From NCBI RefSeq assembly GCF_964204645.1, contig NC_134036.1:5283600-5347599 (forward strand): a stretch of 64,000 bases of DNA. The letters run 5' to 3'. Below, one piece after another: positions 47,001 through 61,400 of this stretch. Each line of letters opens with the position of its first letter. Position 1 is the first letter of the stretch. The notes beneath the pieces are model-generated. The model worked only from the letters and a program-made list of their open reading frames with translations. It did no database searches and was not told the DNA's origin. Source of the stretch: Tubulanus polymorphus. Taxonomy: Eukaryota > Nemertea > Palaeonemertea > Tubulaniformes > Tubulanidae. A program made the translations under genes and the position numbers.

Positions 47001-49974
47001 AAATAGAACATCTAGCACGATAAATTCAACAAACAATGGCAAATCTTTGATACGGGAAAACATGTCGAAAGAAAGTAGTTGCACGGTTGGATGGTTAGGT
47101 ATGAATAAACAATGCTATCAAATACTGACAGACTGGAACAATCATCGAGGTTTAGATATAAAAACTGCGACAAGGATGTGTCGAGACATCCGGGGTGAAA
47201 TAGGCGCGATAACAGGTTACACAGAAAAGAAAACATTGAACTTGATAAGAACATTTCAATATCAACATCAATATGGTTCTATACTAACGATGACTCCTGA
47301 TGACAGACTGCATGTTATAAACCCAATAATCACTAGAGATGAAATTACCTATATTCAATCAGTCAAATGGACGATGAAACAGTTTGATAATGCGACAGAT
47401 ACAGCGCATTCTGTTTTGTGTTCGTACAATGTAACTGATGAAGAGTTAGCTTCTATAAGCGGTTGTAAATCGTGGCAGTTTAAATGTAACGATCAAAGGT
47501 GTATCAGCGACCATCGCGTATGTGATACCAGACATGACTGTCAGCACGGTGAAGATGAACTCAATTGTACGGATATCAATTTACACAGTCAGTTTCAATG
47601 CAAAGATGGTCAGATTATATCAATAAGTGGATTCTGTGATTTCATACAAGATTGTGCGGATGGTTCCGACGAAAAATCGTGTTTTCATCCCCCGTGTTTG
47701 TCCGGAGAATTCCGCTGTATCAGTGGTCAATGCGTCATCAGGTCAAACAGATGTGACGGTGTTACTAATTGTAAAGACGGATCAGATGAAATCGAATGCA
47801 CTGCTGAAATGTGTCAGGGGTTTCTGTGTAACAGTGGAGACTGTCTTAGTTCTCAGTTGTATCAGGATGGTGTCGTGGATTGTAGTGGAAGCCTCGAAGA
47901 AGATGAATTAGTAACAACTACTAATGTTACAGTGAATCCTACTGTTCGTTGTAATAATGAAAACGACTGCACGACTAACTTCACAAATCTCTGTACAGAA
48001 TCTGATGAACAAAGGTGTTCTTTCGAATCTCCTCATTGTTATTCGAGACGTCACAGATGTATTCTAGAAAGAATGACGAATGGTTTCCCAGTTTGTAGAA
48101 ATCTTGAGCACGTGTTGAGATGTGAAGAATTTGAATGTCCAGCTGGCACTGTCAAATGTCCAGCATCGTACTGTATACCAATCAGAAAGGTGTGCGATGG
48201 TCGATCAGATTGTCTCAATTCAGAAGATGAACAAAACTGTGAGACTCTTTCATGTTCGGGAATGTTTAAATGCGTCAACGAAAACCGATGTATTCCACAA
48301 TCTGAAGTTTGCGATGGCGTCATACATTGTAAACATTCAACTGATGACGAGGCTTTCTGTAACGTGAAATGTCGTGAAGGTTGTTACTGTCAAGGTCATA
48401 TGATCGATTGTAGAAATACCGGTTTAACGAACATTACCGGTCTTTTCTCAGCCTCAACTCGAGTTTTGATTTTATCAAATAATGAATTAACCTTAGAAAC
48501 GTCGACATTCTTTTCATATGTATATTTGCGCATGATCAACATCTCCTTTACCAGATTGTCTTATTTATTACCAAACTCGTTCTCAAACTTGCATAATCTT
48601 CATACATTGGACCTGACATACAACAACATAACATCATTACCCGCAAATACATTCACTGGTCTGTATAGTTTGAGAGAGTTATTCATAACTGAAAATCCGT
48701 TGCGTCAATTAGAGGATGATACATTCCGAGATTTGAAGTCCCTGAAAAATCTCGACCTACACGGACTTAGGTTGTTGGTGCTTGATAGTAATGTATTTCG
48801 AGGTTTATCTACATTACAGTCGTTGAATATCAGCAATAACAGAATCCATCATATTTCGCTTTACGCATTTTCTGGATTAACTTCACTTGAAATTCTTGAT
48901 ATTACCAACAACTACAAAGTTATTTCTGTCGACCGAAATATTTTAATTAATCTTAATTCATTGGTCTCCCTTATTTCTGACGATTACAAATTTTGCTGCA
49001 TGGCTCCAAACATTGACTACTGCCTTCCCGAAGCTGATCAATTTTCCTCATGTTCTGATCTGATGGGTAACACAGTCCTCAGAGCTATCATTTGGGTCAT
49101 CGCTTCATTCAGTTTTATCGCTAACGGAATTGTCATTTCTCTTCGTATTCAAGCGATACGATTTTCCCCCTCAAATCTCTCTTCAGACATCATCATCATT
49201 AATGTTGCTTTGTGTGATTTTATGATGTCTATTTATTTGTTTCTGATCGCTGGAGCCGATTATCTTTATAAAGATGATTACTTTCTCTATTCCGAATCAT
49301 GGACAGACAGTTTGTTTTGTCGTCTTGCTGGGATCACGGTGTCTATTTCATGTGAAGGTTCATTGATGTTTTTGCTCATCATGACACGTCATAGGTTCAC
49401 GAATATCTTTAATCCATTTTCAGGAAGTGCAATTACATCTACGAAATATGTGTGTATTATTTGTTGTACATGTTGGATTGTCTTGTGTGTCATTGTATTA
49501 GTACCTCTCACACCTTTCCCTTACTTTGGAGACAATTTCTACGGCACGACCGGAGTTTGTTTACCGATGAATTTGATTTCAATCGATGTGAATGCCTGGC
49601 AATATTCTTTCGCTATTTTTGCTATGTTTAACTCTGGCATACTTGCAACGATAATGGCGACTTATGCGCAAATGTACAGACTCGTATCTGGAAGCAGGTC
49701 TGTTTCTGGTAGAGTTGATCCTACCGAACTGATTCTGGCGCGCAGGAGTTTGGTGATAAATCTGTGTAATCTATTTTGCTGGCTGCCGTTAATAACCGTT
49801 CAGTTTTGCGCGGTATTTCGGGTGGAAATACCGAATCAGGTGGCGGCTTGGCTGGCGGTTCTTTTCTTACCGATCAACTCGTCCCTCAATCCCCTTCTTT
49901 ACACAATACTGACTATCGATATGAAGTCCATACGAGCAAAAACAAAACGCAGGCAACATCGAACGAATAAATGA
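44021..49974 (+). CDS. GRL101-like multidomain G-protein-coupled receptor 2
   Basis: Exons 44021-45229, 45325-46653 and 46735-49974, all phase 0, giving 1,925 residues. Domain order is as in receptor 1: signal peptide, CUB, CUB-like segments with a second clear CUB near the end of exon 2 (QSMNYPGPEF), a C-type-lectin module split by intron 2 (WSDGKPLSYTEW at the start of exon 3), a second degenerate lectin module, about six LDLa repeats, LRRs and the 7TM domain. Key helix motifs are kept: ANG in TM1, CD in TM2, FCWLP in TM6, NPLLY in TM7, and HRF in place of DRY. Upstream in-frame ATGs exist, but the ATG GAG CAG is the conserved start. The intact reading frame throughout argues for a working gene. 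The exon-3 LRR and 7TM parts are closer to receptor 3 in several places (LYKDDYFLYSESWTDS against LYKDNYFLYSESWTDS). Confidence 0.88.
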
Positions 49975-50495
49975 AATAGCGCAGAGTGTTTGGTATATAT
50001 CGCCCGTCAAAACGATGTTTCGATCTTATTTCCTGTCGGGGATATTTCATGATAAATCATCATTATATACACTAGACTCCCCCCCCCCTTATTTTTGCGT
50101 TGTTCACTTTTCACCGTTTTTTTTTTCACATGCAATGAATTCGTTACATTTATTACATTCGTTACAATTACTGGATATCATTAACGTGTCAATATATGCA
50201 ATGGATATATGGGGTATTTATCGTTACACACGGGTCACAGCTTTCAATTCGGGTCGCTGTATCTCCTATACACTCAACACTCAATTGAAGCACTCCTGGT
50301 TAAAACTATTTCAGTACTGACCATAAACCCACCGACCGTACTCAGACAGAAATTCTCCGGGTGATTAAACAAAACCGCCGGTAAAGAGATACTGTAAGTG
50401 TTACTAAAGGGGTACTGTACCCACAGTAGGGCACTATAGCTGGTTACAAAAATATATGTTCATGCTTATTATATGGGCACCTTGGTGACCTAAAT

Positions 50496-50501
50496 AATAA
50501 A
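50496..50501 (+). promoter_or_regulatory. Candidate poly(A) signal of receptor gene 2
   Basis: AATAAA about 520 bp after the stop codon, at the place kept in unit 1 (37588-37593). Confidence 0.4.
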
Positions 50502-50567
50502 TTATAAAATGCGAATATCCAACCAATTGCTATACATAGCCTGCTTTTCTTTTCTGCAGTGTGCTCA

Positions 50568-50677
50568 GGACCCAGTTCCACAGTCGTGAGTTAGAGTTAA
50601 CCCTGATTTAAAGTTAGTTCATTTTCAATGAGTTAAACCAGAGTCAAATCTTAACTCAGAATTGTGGAACTGGGGCC
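50568..50677. mobile_element. Small MITE-like inverted repeat (unit 2 copy)
   Basis: Orthologous position and structure to 39419-39528. Confidence 0.6.
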
Positions 50678-53600
50678 TGATGATTATCTGAGAATTTGAT
50701 GGTAAAATTTCCCATACATCAAAACATTATGGCTGATTTATTCAGTAAGGTAGTGATCGCAATTAGAAAAATATACCAATTAATATTGATCCGCTAAAAT
50801 ATGTTTCGAAACGACCGTAGGTGCATAGCAGCTGAAATACTTAAGGTTTTGCGATAGATGGCGCATTGGTATCAAGTAGATCCTCAACAAAAATGCGAGT
50901 AACAGGTGACCGCGTACCGCGTTACGAAAGGGTTGAATGTACCTTTCATCATTATCGTTGAAGATAGACTAAACAGCTAGATAAAAGTACAAAGGCATAT
51001 TTTGAAAGACTGAATATATTTGATGTCGTTTTCAAGAAGTGTGCCCCCGGACACTGGTTTAATCCTGATAGTTATGATATCTGGATCCGATATTTTGAAT
51101 TTCTGGTTCGGTTCGAAACACTGGCTCAGTAGATACGTACGTCCAACCTGTCCCAGTAGGGAGCCGAATTTACTCCGAGCCGGTACTTGATACCACAGTT
51201 CGAAACCCGCCTTAGTATAAAGTGCGCACAGCTATTAGTTTATACCCGAAACTTTGTATGAATTCATGAAATAAAAGCAAATCTCAATTTATCTTTATTG
51301 TTGTTGTATTTACTGCGTGTTTCATCGGACATTTTTTTCCCATCCAATCAGTTCTTTTTCTCTATTCATTAAAATCATCAACGCGAACAAGACGATTTCA
51401 CTAAGCGGTAACCGTTTGATTTGATCCATCGCTGTTCACAAAAACAATTAACACGAAACAATTATGAATACATCCAAATATAAAATTAAATGGGCAATAA
51501 AAAATAACAGATTTACAAAATAGCTCTATAGGTTAAACTGCAGCATCGTCGCGATCAACGTGGTTTAGGAGTGCATTCAATATATATATATTCAACATGA
51601 AAAGTTCCCGATCAGTAAGGCACATTGTGTGTTACGTGTATTATGAACGTGTTCTTTTGTCGGAATATTACGTCCACCCGTTTCTATAAGGAGACTATGT
51701 CATTGAATATGCCTCATTCTTATAAATTTTGAAATCATCAAATATGCTTTCATCTGTTTAAAAAGGGCGTCCTTACGACAGACAGGCTTTCGTTATTTAA
51801 CATGATATTGTGTGTATTGTAATCCTTTATATAGGCTGACTTGTAAAGATGGCAATATGGTAAACTACATACATATACCTATACCGAAACTAGTAACACA
51901 TTAGGTTCCAGCAATAAAAAGACATGTAGCGGGTTTAAATTTTCTGGTGAAATTTTTTGTTCGATTTCGCGGAATCCGCGTGATATAATACGCTATCGAA
52001 AAAATCACTAGACTTATTTCAGAAATCTGCAGCGATGGCGACTAATTTAGGTAGTTATTCGAGGTAAAAAGACACAACTTCGGGGGCCTGTAACATAGTT
52101 AAAGCGCAGTCTACACACCATTTAAAGTTAACATTAGTTCTAAAGTCAATGGAACGATTTAGAAAAAAATACACATCTAATTGTCAATGCTGTTAAGAAA
52201 ACTTTCGGACTTAATTCTCGACACTGGAACCGGCGCCGTGAGAATATCAGCGATGCGTGATCAAATGTATCAGAAATCGTATGCTCACCTTAGCGTGCGC
52301 AATCCACGCGGCACTAGTCGTATCAAGCTACATCATCGTAACATCAGCCCCGTGGGTGAAAATATTCTGCCACAAAAGTTTCCTTTATTTCCGTATTATC
52401 CATTTGAAGTCCATCCTAGAAAATGTCGTCTTTCTCAAATTCTAACGAGAATTCAATTCTGAAAATGTGATAAAACGGTTCGCTTTGAGTGAAACATTTG
52501 CTTAAAGCCTACGATGCCGTGGTGTTTTTTTTTCAATGCGTTAGTAGTTCTTAGAATCAAAGAGACGATTTATTTTAGCTCTAGCACAGAATTAACTATA
52601 TGTTCACAACTCTCTAATCAGTCCCTATACTACTATACTCGTGTGGTCGGTAGTTGGTAGAGGTCGTTTTAATGGATAATTATATAAGATAAGTCAACCA
52701 AAAGGACTGTTTTTTTTCTCAAAATTCCGACATTACCCGGATGATAGCTTTGTTCGACATCAAAAATTGATTGACAGAGCTTTAGAGTGTGGGAGGTATT
52801 TTCTATTGTCTTGAGTCTGATGAGTGTTGACCAATGGAAAGCGACTACTCACGTAAAGAAGTAGAACAATCTTTGCCAACCCAATGAGGCTCGAGGGTTT
52901 TCCAAAATATTTTCCTTAACGTTTTCTCTTCCCATAAGGCTAACCTAAAAGTTTTGATATTTTTTGATAGCGATCATGTTATCTTATGAATTATAAGTGA
53001 ATTTACTCATTTAGGTTCAAAAAGTGTTTCATATTGTTACCTAGAATAAATAATCTATTAATTTCAATACACTTCAGAAGCTAGCGCAGCAAAGGGACAT
53101 TGAATTGTTTTACATCGGAAATGGGTTTGGAAGTAAAACAATGAAATTCATTATCACGTGTTTTCTCTTCTCAATAGCCGACTTGAAAGCATAAACAAAT
53201 CCGATTCCAATACAAATAGGCTCGGCTATACCTTAAGACTAGAGATTATTAATCATTTTCTTTCATCTCAATGAGCATTCCTTATATGTTACATGTTTAG
53301 ACATAATGTACAATACACCATGTTTTTGTAAACAGTTGTAGTCAAAAAAGATAAATAAACTCGATATGATAATGTAATTCGGGTTTAAGCTTCGCAGGAG
53401 GTTCTTCAAATACTCTCACCGTTGAAACACGCATCCGCCCCATGTATATTATGAGTTATTGACATATTAGATCTATTAGATATATAAATCACTAAGTTTT
53501 ATTAAAAGAACTGTCAAATGTCTCCTCATGGCTGCAGATATTGGTATAACTTTTGAAACGAACTACACAGTCAGGCGGCTATATTGTGCGGACGTTTCGG

Positions 53601-54099
53601 ACTAAAGCACCTATTTTGTTTACATGCTCTCAACGGTCAAAGTTTACAATTTTCAAAATGCTTTTGACCTTAAGGTGCACTAGTTCGTACTATCCCGTTA
53701 GCAACATCGCTTGTTTTTTCTTACCCCAAGAAAGTACGTGTCACTTTTTCCAACACACACTCTGAGCTCATTTAGAACCCGAACAAATCAAAGAATCCTG
53801 TCATTAATCAACTGAATTCTGACACGCAAGTCCTAGGAGAGTTTAACCCGCTAAAACAAAAACGTTATCTTGGAAATAAAACATAATTGAATCAAATTGA
53901 AATCCTGAATTGCTAACTGTTATTTCAAGGAGATAATGGTAGCGTCAATCCAAAATATTTGCAATCTGCTAATTAAGGTCGTCTTCGTTTAAAAGATATG
54001 AATCGAAAGTTTAATGATATTGTTATGTATATATAGTAACTAAACTCTGGTTTACAAAAGAAACGCAGCGCACGAAACCAGTGAATATATGTCATGTTG
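50678..54099. other. Intergenic region between receptor genes 2 and 3
   Basis: Diverged counterpart of 39529-43200. A segment of about 290 bp near 52770-53035 has no match in unit 1, where attgactgtcattagtattgttacc is continuous, so it was inserted here or lost there. No gene supported. Confidence 0.55.
52082..52237. mobile_element. MITE-like inverted repeat (unit 2 copy)
   Basis: Ends ggggcctgtaacatagtt and ctggaaccggcgcc; the counterpart of 40987-41141 with more mismatches. Confidence 0.45.
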
Positions 54100-54104
54100 A
54101 GGGA

Positions 54105-54300
54105 TACATGATACATAGTGAAAACTGCTGTCGTGTTCAGAAAGCTAGAGCGTTTTTACAGTAACTGCCTCGAGGCGTTTAAGATCACGCGCCTTGCTGC
54201 AATATCTATTCAGTATCGAAGTCATACATTCGATTCTAGAAAATGCTGAGATATGCAGAATATTTCAAATACGCGTGACCTAGTATATATGTAGTTAAGC
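54105..54300 (+). promoter_or_regulatory. Conserved upstream block of receptor gene 3 (candidate promoter)
   Basis: Counterpart of 43205-43400, with GCCTCGAGGC at 54167-54176, about 1.28 kb before the ATG. Near the ATG the inverted CCAAT box is kept (55363-55367), but the direct one has become acaaat. Confidence 0.4.
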
Positions 54301-55452
54301 TAACCTTATCTGTTATATAGCTTTAGATCTAGCGCAATATTCAGATTTGGGATATCTTTGAAAGTAAAGAAACGTTCTTTTGTTTTTATCACAAGGTAAG
54401 GCGTGGAATTCTCTAATGCACAATACCTAATGTAGATATTTTAATTTAACCAAAATTTGTTCTTTTTCACTGCGAAATCGATCATGTACCGTTAATTCAG
54501 TCTTTTTCAAATCATACTACTCAGGATTGGTGTACCTAGATCCAACTTGTTGAAAGAAAATTCCTACGCAATAAATGTGGAAAAAATAGTCGTTGCCCAA
54601 CATTTCGTGAAATTTCGTCCGAATTCGTTTCGCCCACATAAAATGTCACATGCACAAAACATTTTTGTACTTTCTACGAAACTCTATTGGCCTCATATCG
54701 GAGATTTGTGTTCAATGAGATTGAGTTTGATTTTCATATTGTAGATATTAATCAAATCGATACCAGTATGATATGAAAATTCAATCTCTTGCGCTGTCCC
54801 AAAAGAGGGGAAAATGTTACACTCGAAAACGTTTGCTAGAATAAATTCATATATTCATTAGAAAATCAAGATTTGTACTGTTTTTGCTTCCATTGATTTT
54901 TGACAATTTCAACTCTCAAACCAAGATCAGAATCAACAGCGTTTTCGATGATAATGAGTTTTTATAAAAGGCTGATATATACGCAGTTATAGATTCAACA
55001 TTGACTTGAATTTCATCTTTCTAAATATTCGATCACCTTTTTCCATCTTGTTTCATTCGACGATACGAATTTTAAATATCGTCTACGAACCACGAAGAAC
55101 GAAATCAAAATCATTTGTATATTGAATCAGAAATAAGGATTAGAATATTTCTGGTCGGGTAAGGTCTGGTCGTTTTGAGTGGATGGGGTTTAATGATTGT
55201 ATGGATAGAACATATAGTAATGAGTGAATAAACCAAAACTGGAATAAATGCAAACAATAAGAACGTCTCTATCCTGTTGGGTTTTCATGGGTTGAATTTG
55301 CAACGTACGCATTTATGCTGAAATATTTGAAGCATTTTGGACTCGACGGAGCGAATTTTCTGATTGGATGAAATCGGATGGTAATCCGACAAATAAACGA
55401 TCACGTGAAACTTGACGAATTTCGTTCATTCTATCGCAGTGACGTGTTCGGA

Positions 55453-58400
55453 ATGGAGCAGCGACTGAGAGCGTTGTTTATAGCGTCGCTAATCGTCTGT
55501 AAAGTTCGCATCGCGCGCGCTGATCGCGCAGACTCTATCGAGGAATCGTCTGTGACGGTAAGTTCGTCTTGTAACAACACGTGGTACCCCGTAGATTCTA
55601 CGTCCGGTTACATCGTTTCACCGAATTACCCGTCGTTAACGCACGATGTTGAATGTCGTTGGATCATGAACAGCTCATTACCGGGAACTTTTCACGTCCA
55701 AGTTTACTACGATTTCGAGCCGTCAATATTCTGTAGTGATAACTACCTTCTCGTCTACGAGTCTGATAACAGATTGTGCGGCGATGGAAAATATGAAATC
55801 CGCCGTGACGATTCGATCTCGTTTATGTTAAGGAGTAATGTCGATGGTGCGCGAGGTAGTCGGGTTTATGTTATATATCGTTATGAACGAAGCCGATTGA
55901 GAATACGTCACAACTGCAGGGAACGAAATTACAATTTGAATGAATTGCAAACGTCGAAGGGATACAAATACAGTATAGGATATCTAAGGCAATGTCGGTT
56001 GTACCTAACATGGATCGGGATGCCCGATTATTTCGCTTTTAACTTGACTTTCCAGAAGTTAGACTACAGAACATCCTCTATTTTTCCAGCTATAACAGTC
56101 CACGATGGATGGAACACCAGCAGTGAACCTATAGGTATTATACGAGAACAAACCGGACATCCACCTTCCTCATTTTATACTAATTCAAATAAAGCCGTAA
56201 TATCATCGCTTCGTCGCCCAGTGATCTTTCGATCACAGCTTTTAGTTCAGATGTATAAAGTATCAGATTGGAACGTCTCTAATCCGTTGATTCAAATCGC
56301 TAAAAACGAGTCGGGAGTGCTCATACCCGATGACAACAGTTTACACATAATAACTCGATCGAAACACTTACACTGCTGGTCTATCACAGCGCAGGTGTTA
56401 CAGTACGTCGTCTTCAACTGGACACGTGATCTAGTCTCGTCCGGTGACGTCATCGGTGTATATAAACAAGAAGGGCTACGCGTTGTGGGAACTGATATCT
56501 TACTCGGATACAACTACCTGGAATCACTGAGTGTCAAATCTGACGGCTTTCTTGTTGTACTATGCGCTCTGAAAGCAACACTTGACGATAATGTAACATT
56601 TGAAATAAACTATGAAATCGAATTTATTTCGCTGGAGAATATAAAGGTCTACAACCCTCGGGTGAGTTAAATTCGTGAAATTATTTAACTCCGTATGAAA
56701 ATAATTTAAGTCAACAAATATGTACGATGCACTTAAAATGGGCTTTTTAATAACTAGGTACCGGGGATCGCAATGTGGTCCATGACGCCGTTAATGCTGT
56801 TTCCAACACGAACAAAGCTCTATTTGAATTATCGCATCACTAGATACGAGTTGAAATGGAAAACTGAGATTAATGAAGAGAATATGGAACTAACAGTTTT
56901 ATCAGAGAACTGCGAGCGCGTGGGATTTTACATATTCGACGGTGGTAATTTCACGGCTAGACGATACGGTCCGTATTGTCCGAAGAAATTAACATACGAC
57001 CGTAACGTCGTCAGCCTGATTACATCAGGTGGATCTGTTACTGTAGTAGGATACGCTTATAACTGGGACGATCAGTTAACAGTCGAAAAGGCATCACGCC
57101 TCAGATTTAGTACTACCGACTGTGACGGGTATGTTTTAAAGCAGGGAGAACGTCAGATCAATGCGTCGTCTGACTGCGTCTCGATAATACCTGAAAACCG
57201 ACGCCTCCCGTTAAAAAACATTTACATTTGGTCCAAACACGGATATGTACTTGATTCTTGTATTATCGACAAAAGATTCCCGATCGATAGATGCATGTTT
57301 CGACTGAACCTCCATTCTACCAATAACGGACTTGTTTTACAAACGGTGGATTTTAGGCTCGTAAGACCCTTCCGCGTGGAGCCGTTGTTTGTGAAACTAC
57401 GCCGTAAATGTATGGCCATGAAAAAGCCCGATAAGCTCACAGATATGACCTGGCAAACACCGGAATGCGGGTTAGTGCAGTCAATGAACTATCCCGGACC
57501 AGAATTCTACGGATCAGTCCGTAGAGCATACACTTTAGAATTCAGGACTAATCAGTTACAGATTCGATTTTACAGATTCGTTTTCAAGTACATTCAGGTA
57601 ATACCCTGCGAGAAATCGTCCTGGAGGGATGCGGATCCTATTTTGTTTATACAAAATATAAATCATTACAAAACGACCGGGCGTGTGGACACTCAACACA
57701 CAACAACAATATGCGGTAAAATGGCCGTATTGGGAACTGTATTTTATAGCTTGCATCACAAGATGCACCGGTTTCAGGTGGAAAATAATGTACCGAAATT
57801 TCAAATACAATACACCGTTATACGGTCTTTACTAGCCACACAGTTTGAAAATGTCTGTAAATCAGGATTTCTAGATTCGGGAATTTCATGCGTTGAAATA
57901 TATCAGAGATGAACGTCTGAATTGGAAGAATGCTGAATTGTATTGTATACAGAAGTACGCGGGACATCTACTCAGTATCAACTCACAACAGGAAATGATT
58001 TCTATTAAGACATTATTTGCCACGGAACTTCTTCGTAAAGCATACTCGCTGAAAGCGCTCATAGTGATGATTGGATTAAAACTGCAGGTAGATTTGAAAC
58101 ACGTTCGTAAGTTCTATGTTTTTAAATATAATGTTAGTTCCGGAAGTTTATTCTTTTTTTTTGTTTTGTAGCCCAATACCGGTTATTACACGTGGTCAGA
58201 TGGGAAACCATTAAGCTTCACAGAGTGGTATAATCCTACGAATAACGACACGATACCAGAAGTTGTTCAAGGATTGGTATCTACTCTCAGGAAACAACCG
58301 ATAAATGACGTCAATATGCCGTGTACGGCGATGATGCTGAATAATCCACGAGGATCAGCGAACTGGGTTCGATTCCCCTGCGAAATCGATGAGGTTCATA

Positions 58401-61400
58401 CGAGTTTCATTTGTGAAACAGAAAAAATCAATATCGGAAATAGAACATTTAGAAAGGTGAATTCAGCAAAAAATGACGAATCCATGATGCGGGAAAACAT
58501 GTCGAAAGAAAATAGTTGCACGTTTGGATGGTTAGGTATGAATAAACAATGCTATCAAATACTGACAGACTGGAAAAAACATCGAGGTTTGGATATAAAA
58601 ACTGCCACAGAGATGTGTCACGGCATCCGTGCAGAAATAGGCGCGATAACTGGTTACACAGAAAAAGAAAAAATGAACTTAATAAGAACATTTCAATATC
58701 AACATCAATATGGCTCTATACTAACGATGACACATAATGACGGACTGCTTGTTATAAACCCAATTATCACTAAGGATGAAATTACTTATATCGAATCAGT
58801 TAAATGGATGATGAGACAGTTTGATTATGAGACAGATACAGCGCATTCTGTTCTGTGCTCATACAATGTTACTGATGAAGAGTTATCTTCTATAAGCGGT
58901 TGTAAATCGTGGCAGTTTAAATGTAACGATCAAAGATGTATCAGCGACCATCGCGTATGTGATACCAGACAAGACTGTCAACACGGTGAAGATGAACTCA
59001 ATTGTACGGATATCAATTTACACAGTCAGTTTCAATGCAAAGATGGTCAGATTATATCAATAAGTGGTTTCTGTGATTTCATACAAGATTGTGTGGATGG
59101 TTCCGATGAGAACTCGTGTTTTCATCCCCCGTGTTTGTCCGGAGAATTCCGCTGTATCAGTGGTCAATGCGTCATCAGGTCAAACAGATGTGACGGTGTT
59201 GCTAATTGTAAAGACGGATCAGATGAAATCGAATGCACAGCTGAAATGTGTCAGGGATTCCTGTGTAACAGTGGAGACTGTCTTAGTTCTCAGTTGTATC
59301 AGGATGGTGTCGTGGATTGTAGTGGAAGCCTTGAAGAAGATGAATTAGTAACAACTATTAATGTTACAGTGAATCCTACTGTTCGTTGTAATAATGAAAA
59401 CGACTGTACGACTAACTTCACAAATCTCTGTACAGAATCTGATGAACAAAGATGTTCTTTCAATTCTCCTCATTGTTATTCAAGACGTCACAGATGTATT
59501 CTAGAAAGAATGACGAATGGTTTCCCAGTTTGTAGAAATCTTGAGCACGTATTGAGATGTGAAGAATTTCAATGTCCAGCTGGTACTGTAAAATGTCCTG
59601 CATCGTACTGTTTACCGATCAGGCAAGTGTGCGACGGTCAATCAGATTGTCCTCATTCAGAAAATGAACAAAACTGCGAGATATTTTCATGCCCAGGAAT
59701 GTTTAAATGCGGCCGCGAAAATCGATGTATTCCACAATTTGATATCTGCGATGGCGTCATACATTGTAAACATACAACTGATGACGAGGCTTTCTGTAAC
59801 GTTAAATGTCGCGAAGGTTGTTACTGTCAAGGTCATATGATAGATTGTAGGAATTCCGGTTTAATGAACATTACCGGTTTTTTCTCGGCTTCAACTCGAG
59901 TTTTAATTTTATCGAATAACGAATTAACCTTAGAAACGTCGACATTCTTTTCATATGTATATTTGCGCATGCTCAACATCTCCTTTACCAGATTGTCTTA
60001 TATATTACCAAACTCGTTCTCAAACCTGCATAATCTTCATACATTAGACCTTACGTATAACAACCTCACATCACTATCCGCAAATACGTTCACCGGTTTG
60101 TATAGTTTGAACGAGTTATTCATAACTGAAAATCCGTTGCGTCAATTAGAGGATGATACATTCCAAGATTTGAAGTCCCTGAAAAATCTCGACCTACACG
60201 GACTCAGGTTGTTGGTGCTTGATAGAAATGTATTTCGAGGGTTATCTTCATTACGATTGATGAATATCAGCAGTAACAGAATACATCATATTTCACGATA
60301 CGCATTTTCTGGATTAAGCTCACTTGAAATTCTTGATATAACCAACAATTACGAAGTTATTTCTGCCGACAGAAATGTTTTCATCAATCTGACATCATTA
60401 GTCTCCCTTATGTCTGACCATTACAAATTTTGCTGCATGGCTCCGAATATTGACCAGTGCCTTCCGGAAGCTGATCAATTTTCCTCCTGTTCTGATCTGA
60501 TGGGAAACACAGTCCTCAGAGCTATCATTTGGGTCATCGCTTCATTCAGTCTTATCGCGAACAGTATGGTCATTTCTCTGCGCGTTCGTGCGATTCGATT
60601 ATCCCCTTCAAATCCATCTTCAGATATCATCATCATTAATGTCGCTGTGTGTGATTTTATGATGTCTATATATTTGTTTCTGATCGCTGGAGCCGATTAT
60701 CTTTATAAAGATAATTACTTTCTCTATTCCGAATCGTGGACGGACAGTTTGTTTTGTCGTCTTGCTGGAATCACGGTGTCTATTTCTTGTGAAGGTTCAT
60801 TGATATTTTTGCTCATGGTGACGAGTTATAGGTTCTCAAATATCGTTAATCCATTTTCAGGAAGCGCAATAACATCTCCGAAATATCTGTGCATTATTTG
60901 TTGCACATGTTGGATTGTCTTGTGTGTCATTGTATTACTACCTCTTACACCTTTCCCTTACTTTGGAGACAATTTCTACGGTACAACTGGAGTTTGTTTA
61001 CCGATGAATTTGATTTCAATCGATGTGAATGCCTGGCAATATTCATTCGCTATTTTTGCTGTTTTTAACTCTGGCATACTTGCAACGATAATAGCGACTT
61101 ATGCGCGAATGTTCAGACTCGTATCTGGAAGCAGGTCTGGTTCGGGTAGAGCTGATCCTACGGAACTGGTTTTAGCGCGCAGGAGTTTGGTGATAAATCT
61201 TTGTAATCTATTTTGCTGGCTGCCGTTGATTATCGTTCAGTTTTGCGCGGTATTACGGGTAGAAATACCGAATCAGGTGGCGGCTTGGCTGGCGGTTCTT
61301 TTCTTACCGATCAACTCGTCCCTCAATCCCCTTCTTTACACAATTCTGACTATCGATATGAAATCCATACGAGCAAAAACTAAACGCAGGCTTCTTCGAA

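Larger units (their letters stand above)
43131..54000 (+). repeat. Tandem receptor-gene unit 2
   Basis: About 10.9 kb unit, homologous to units 1 and 3 over the upstream block, the gene and much of the flanks. Confidence 0.75.
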
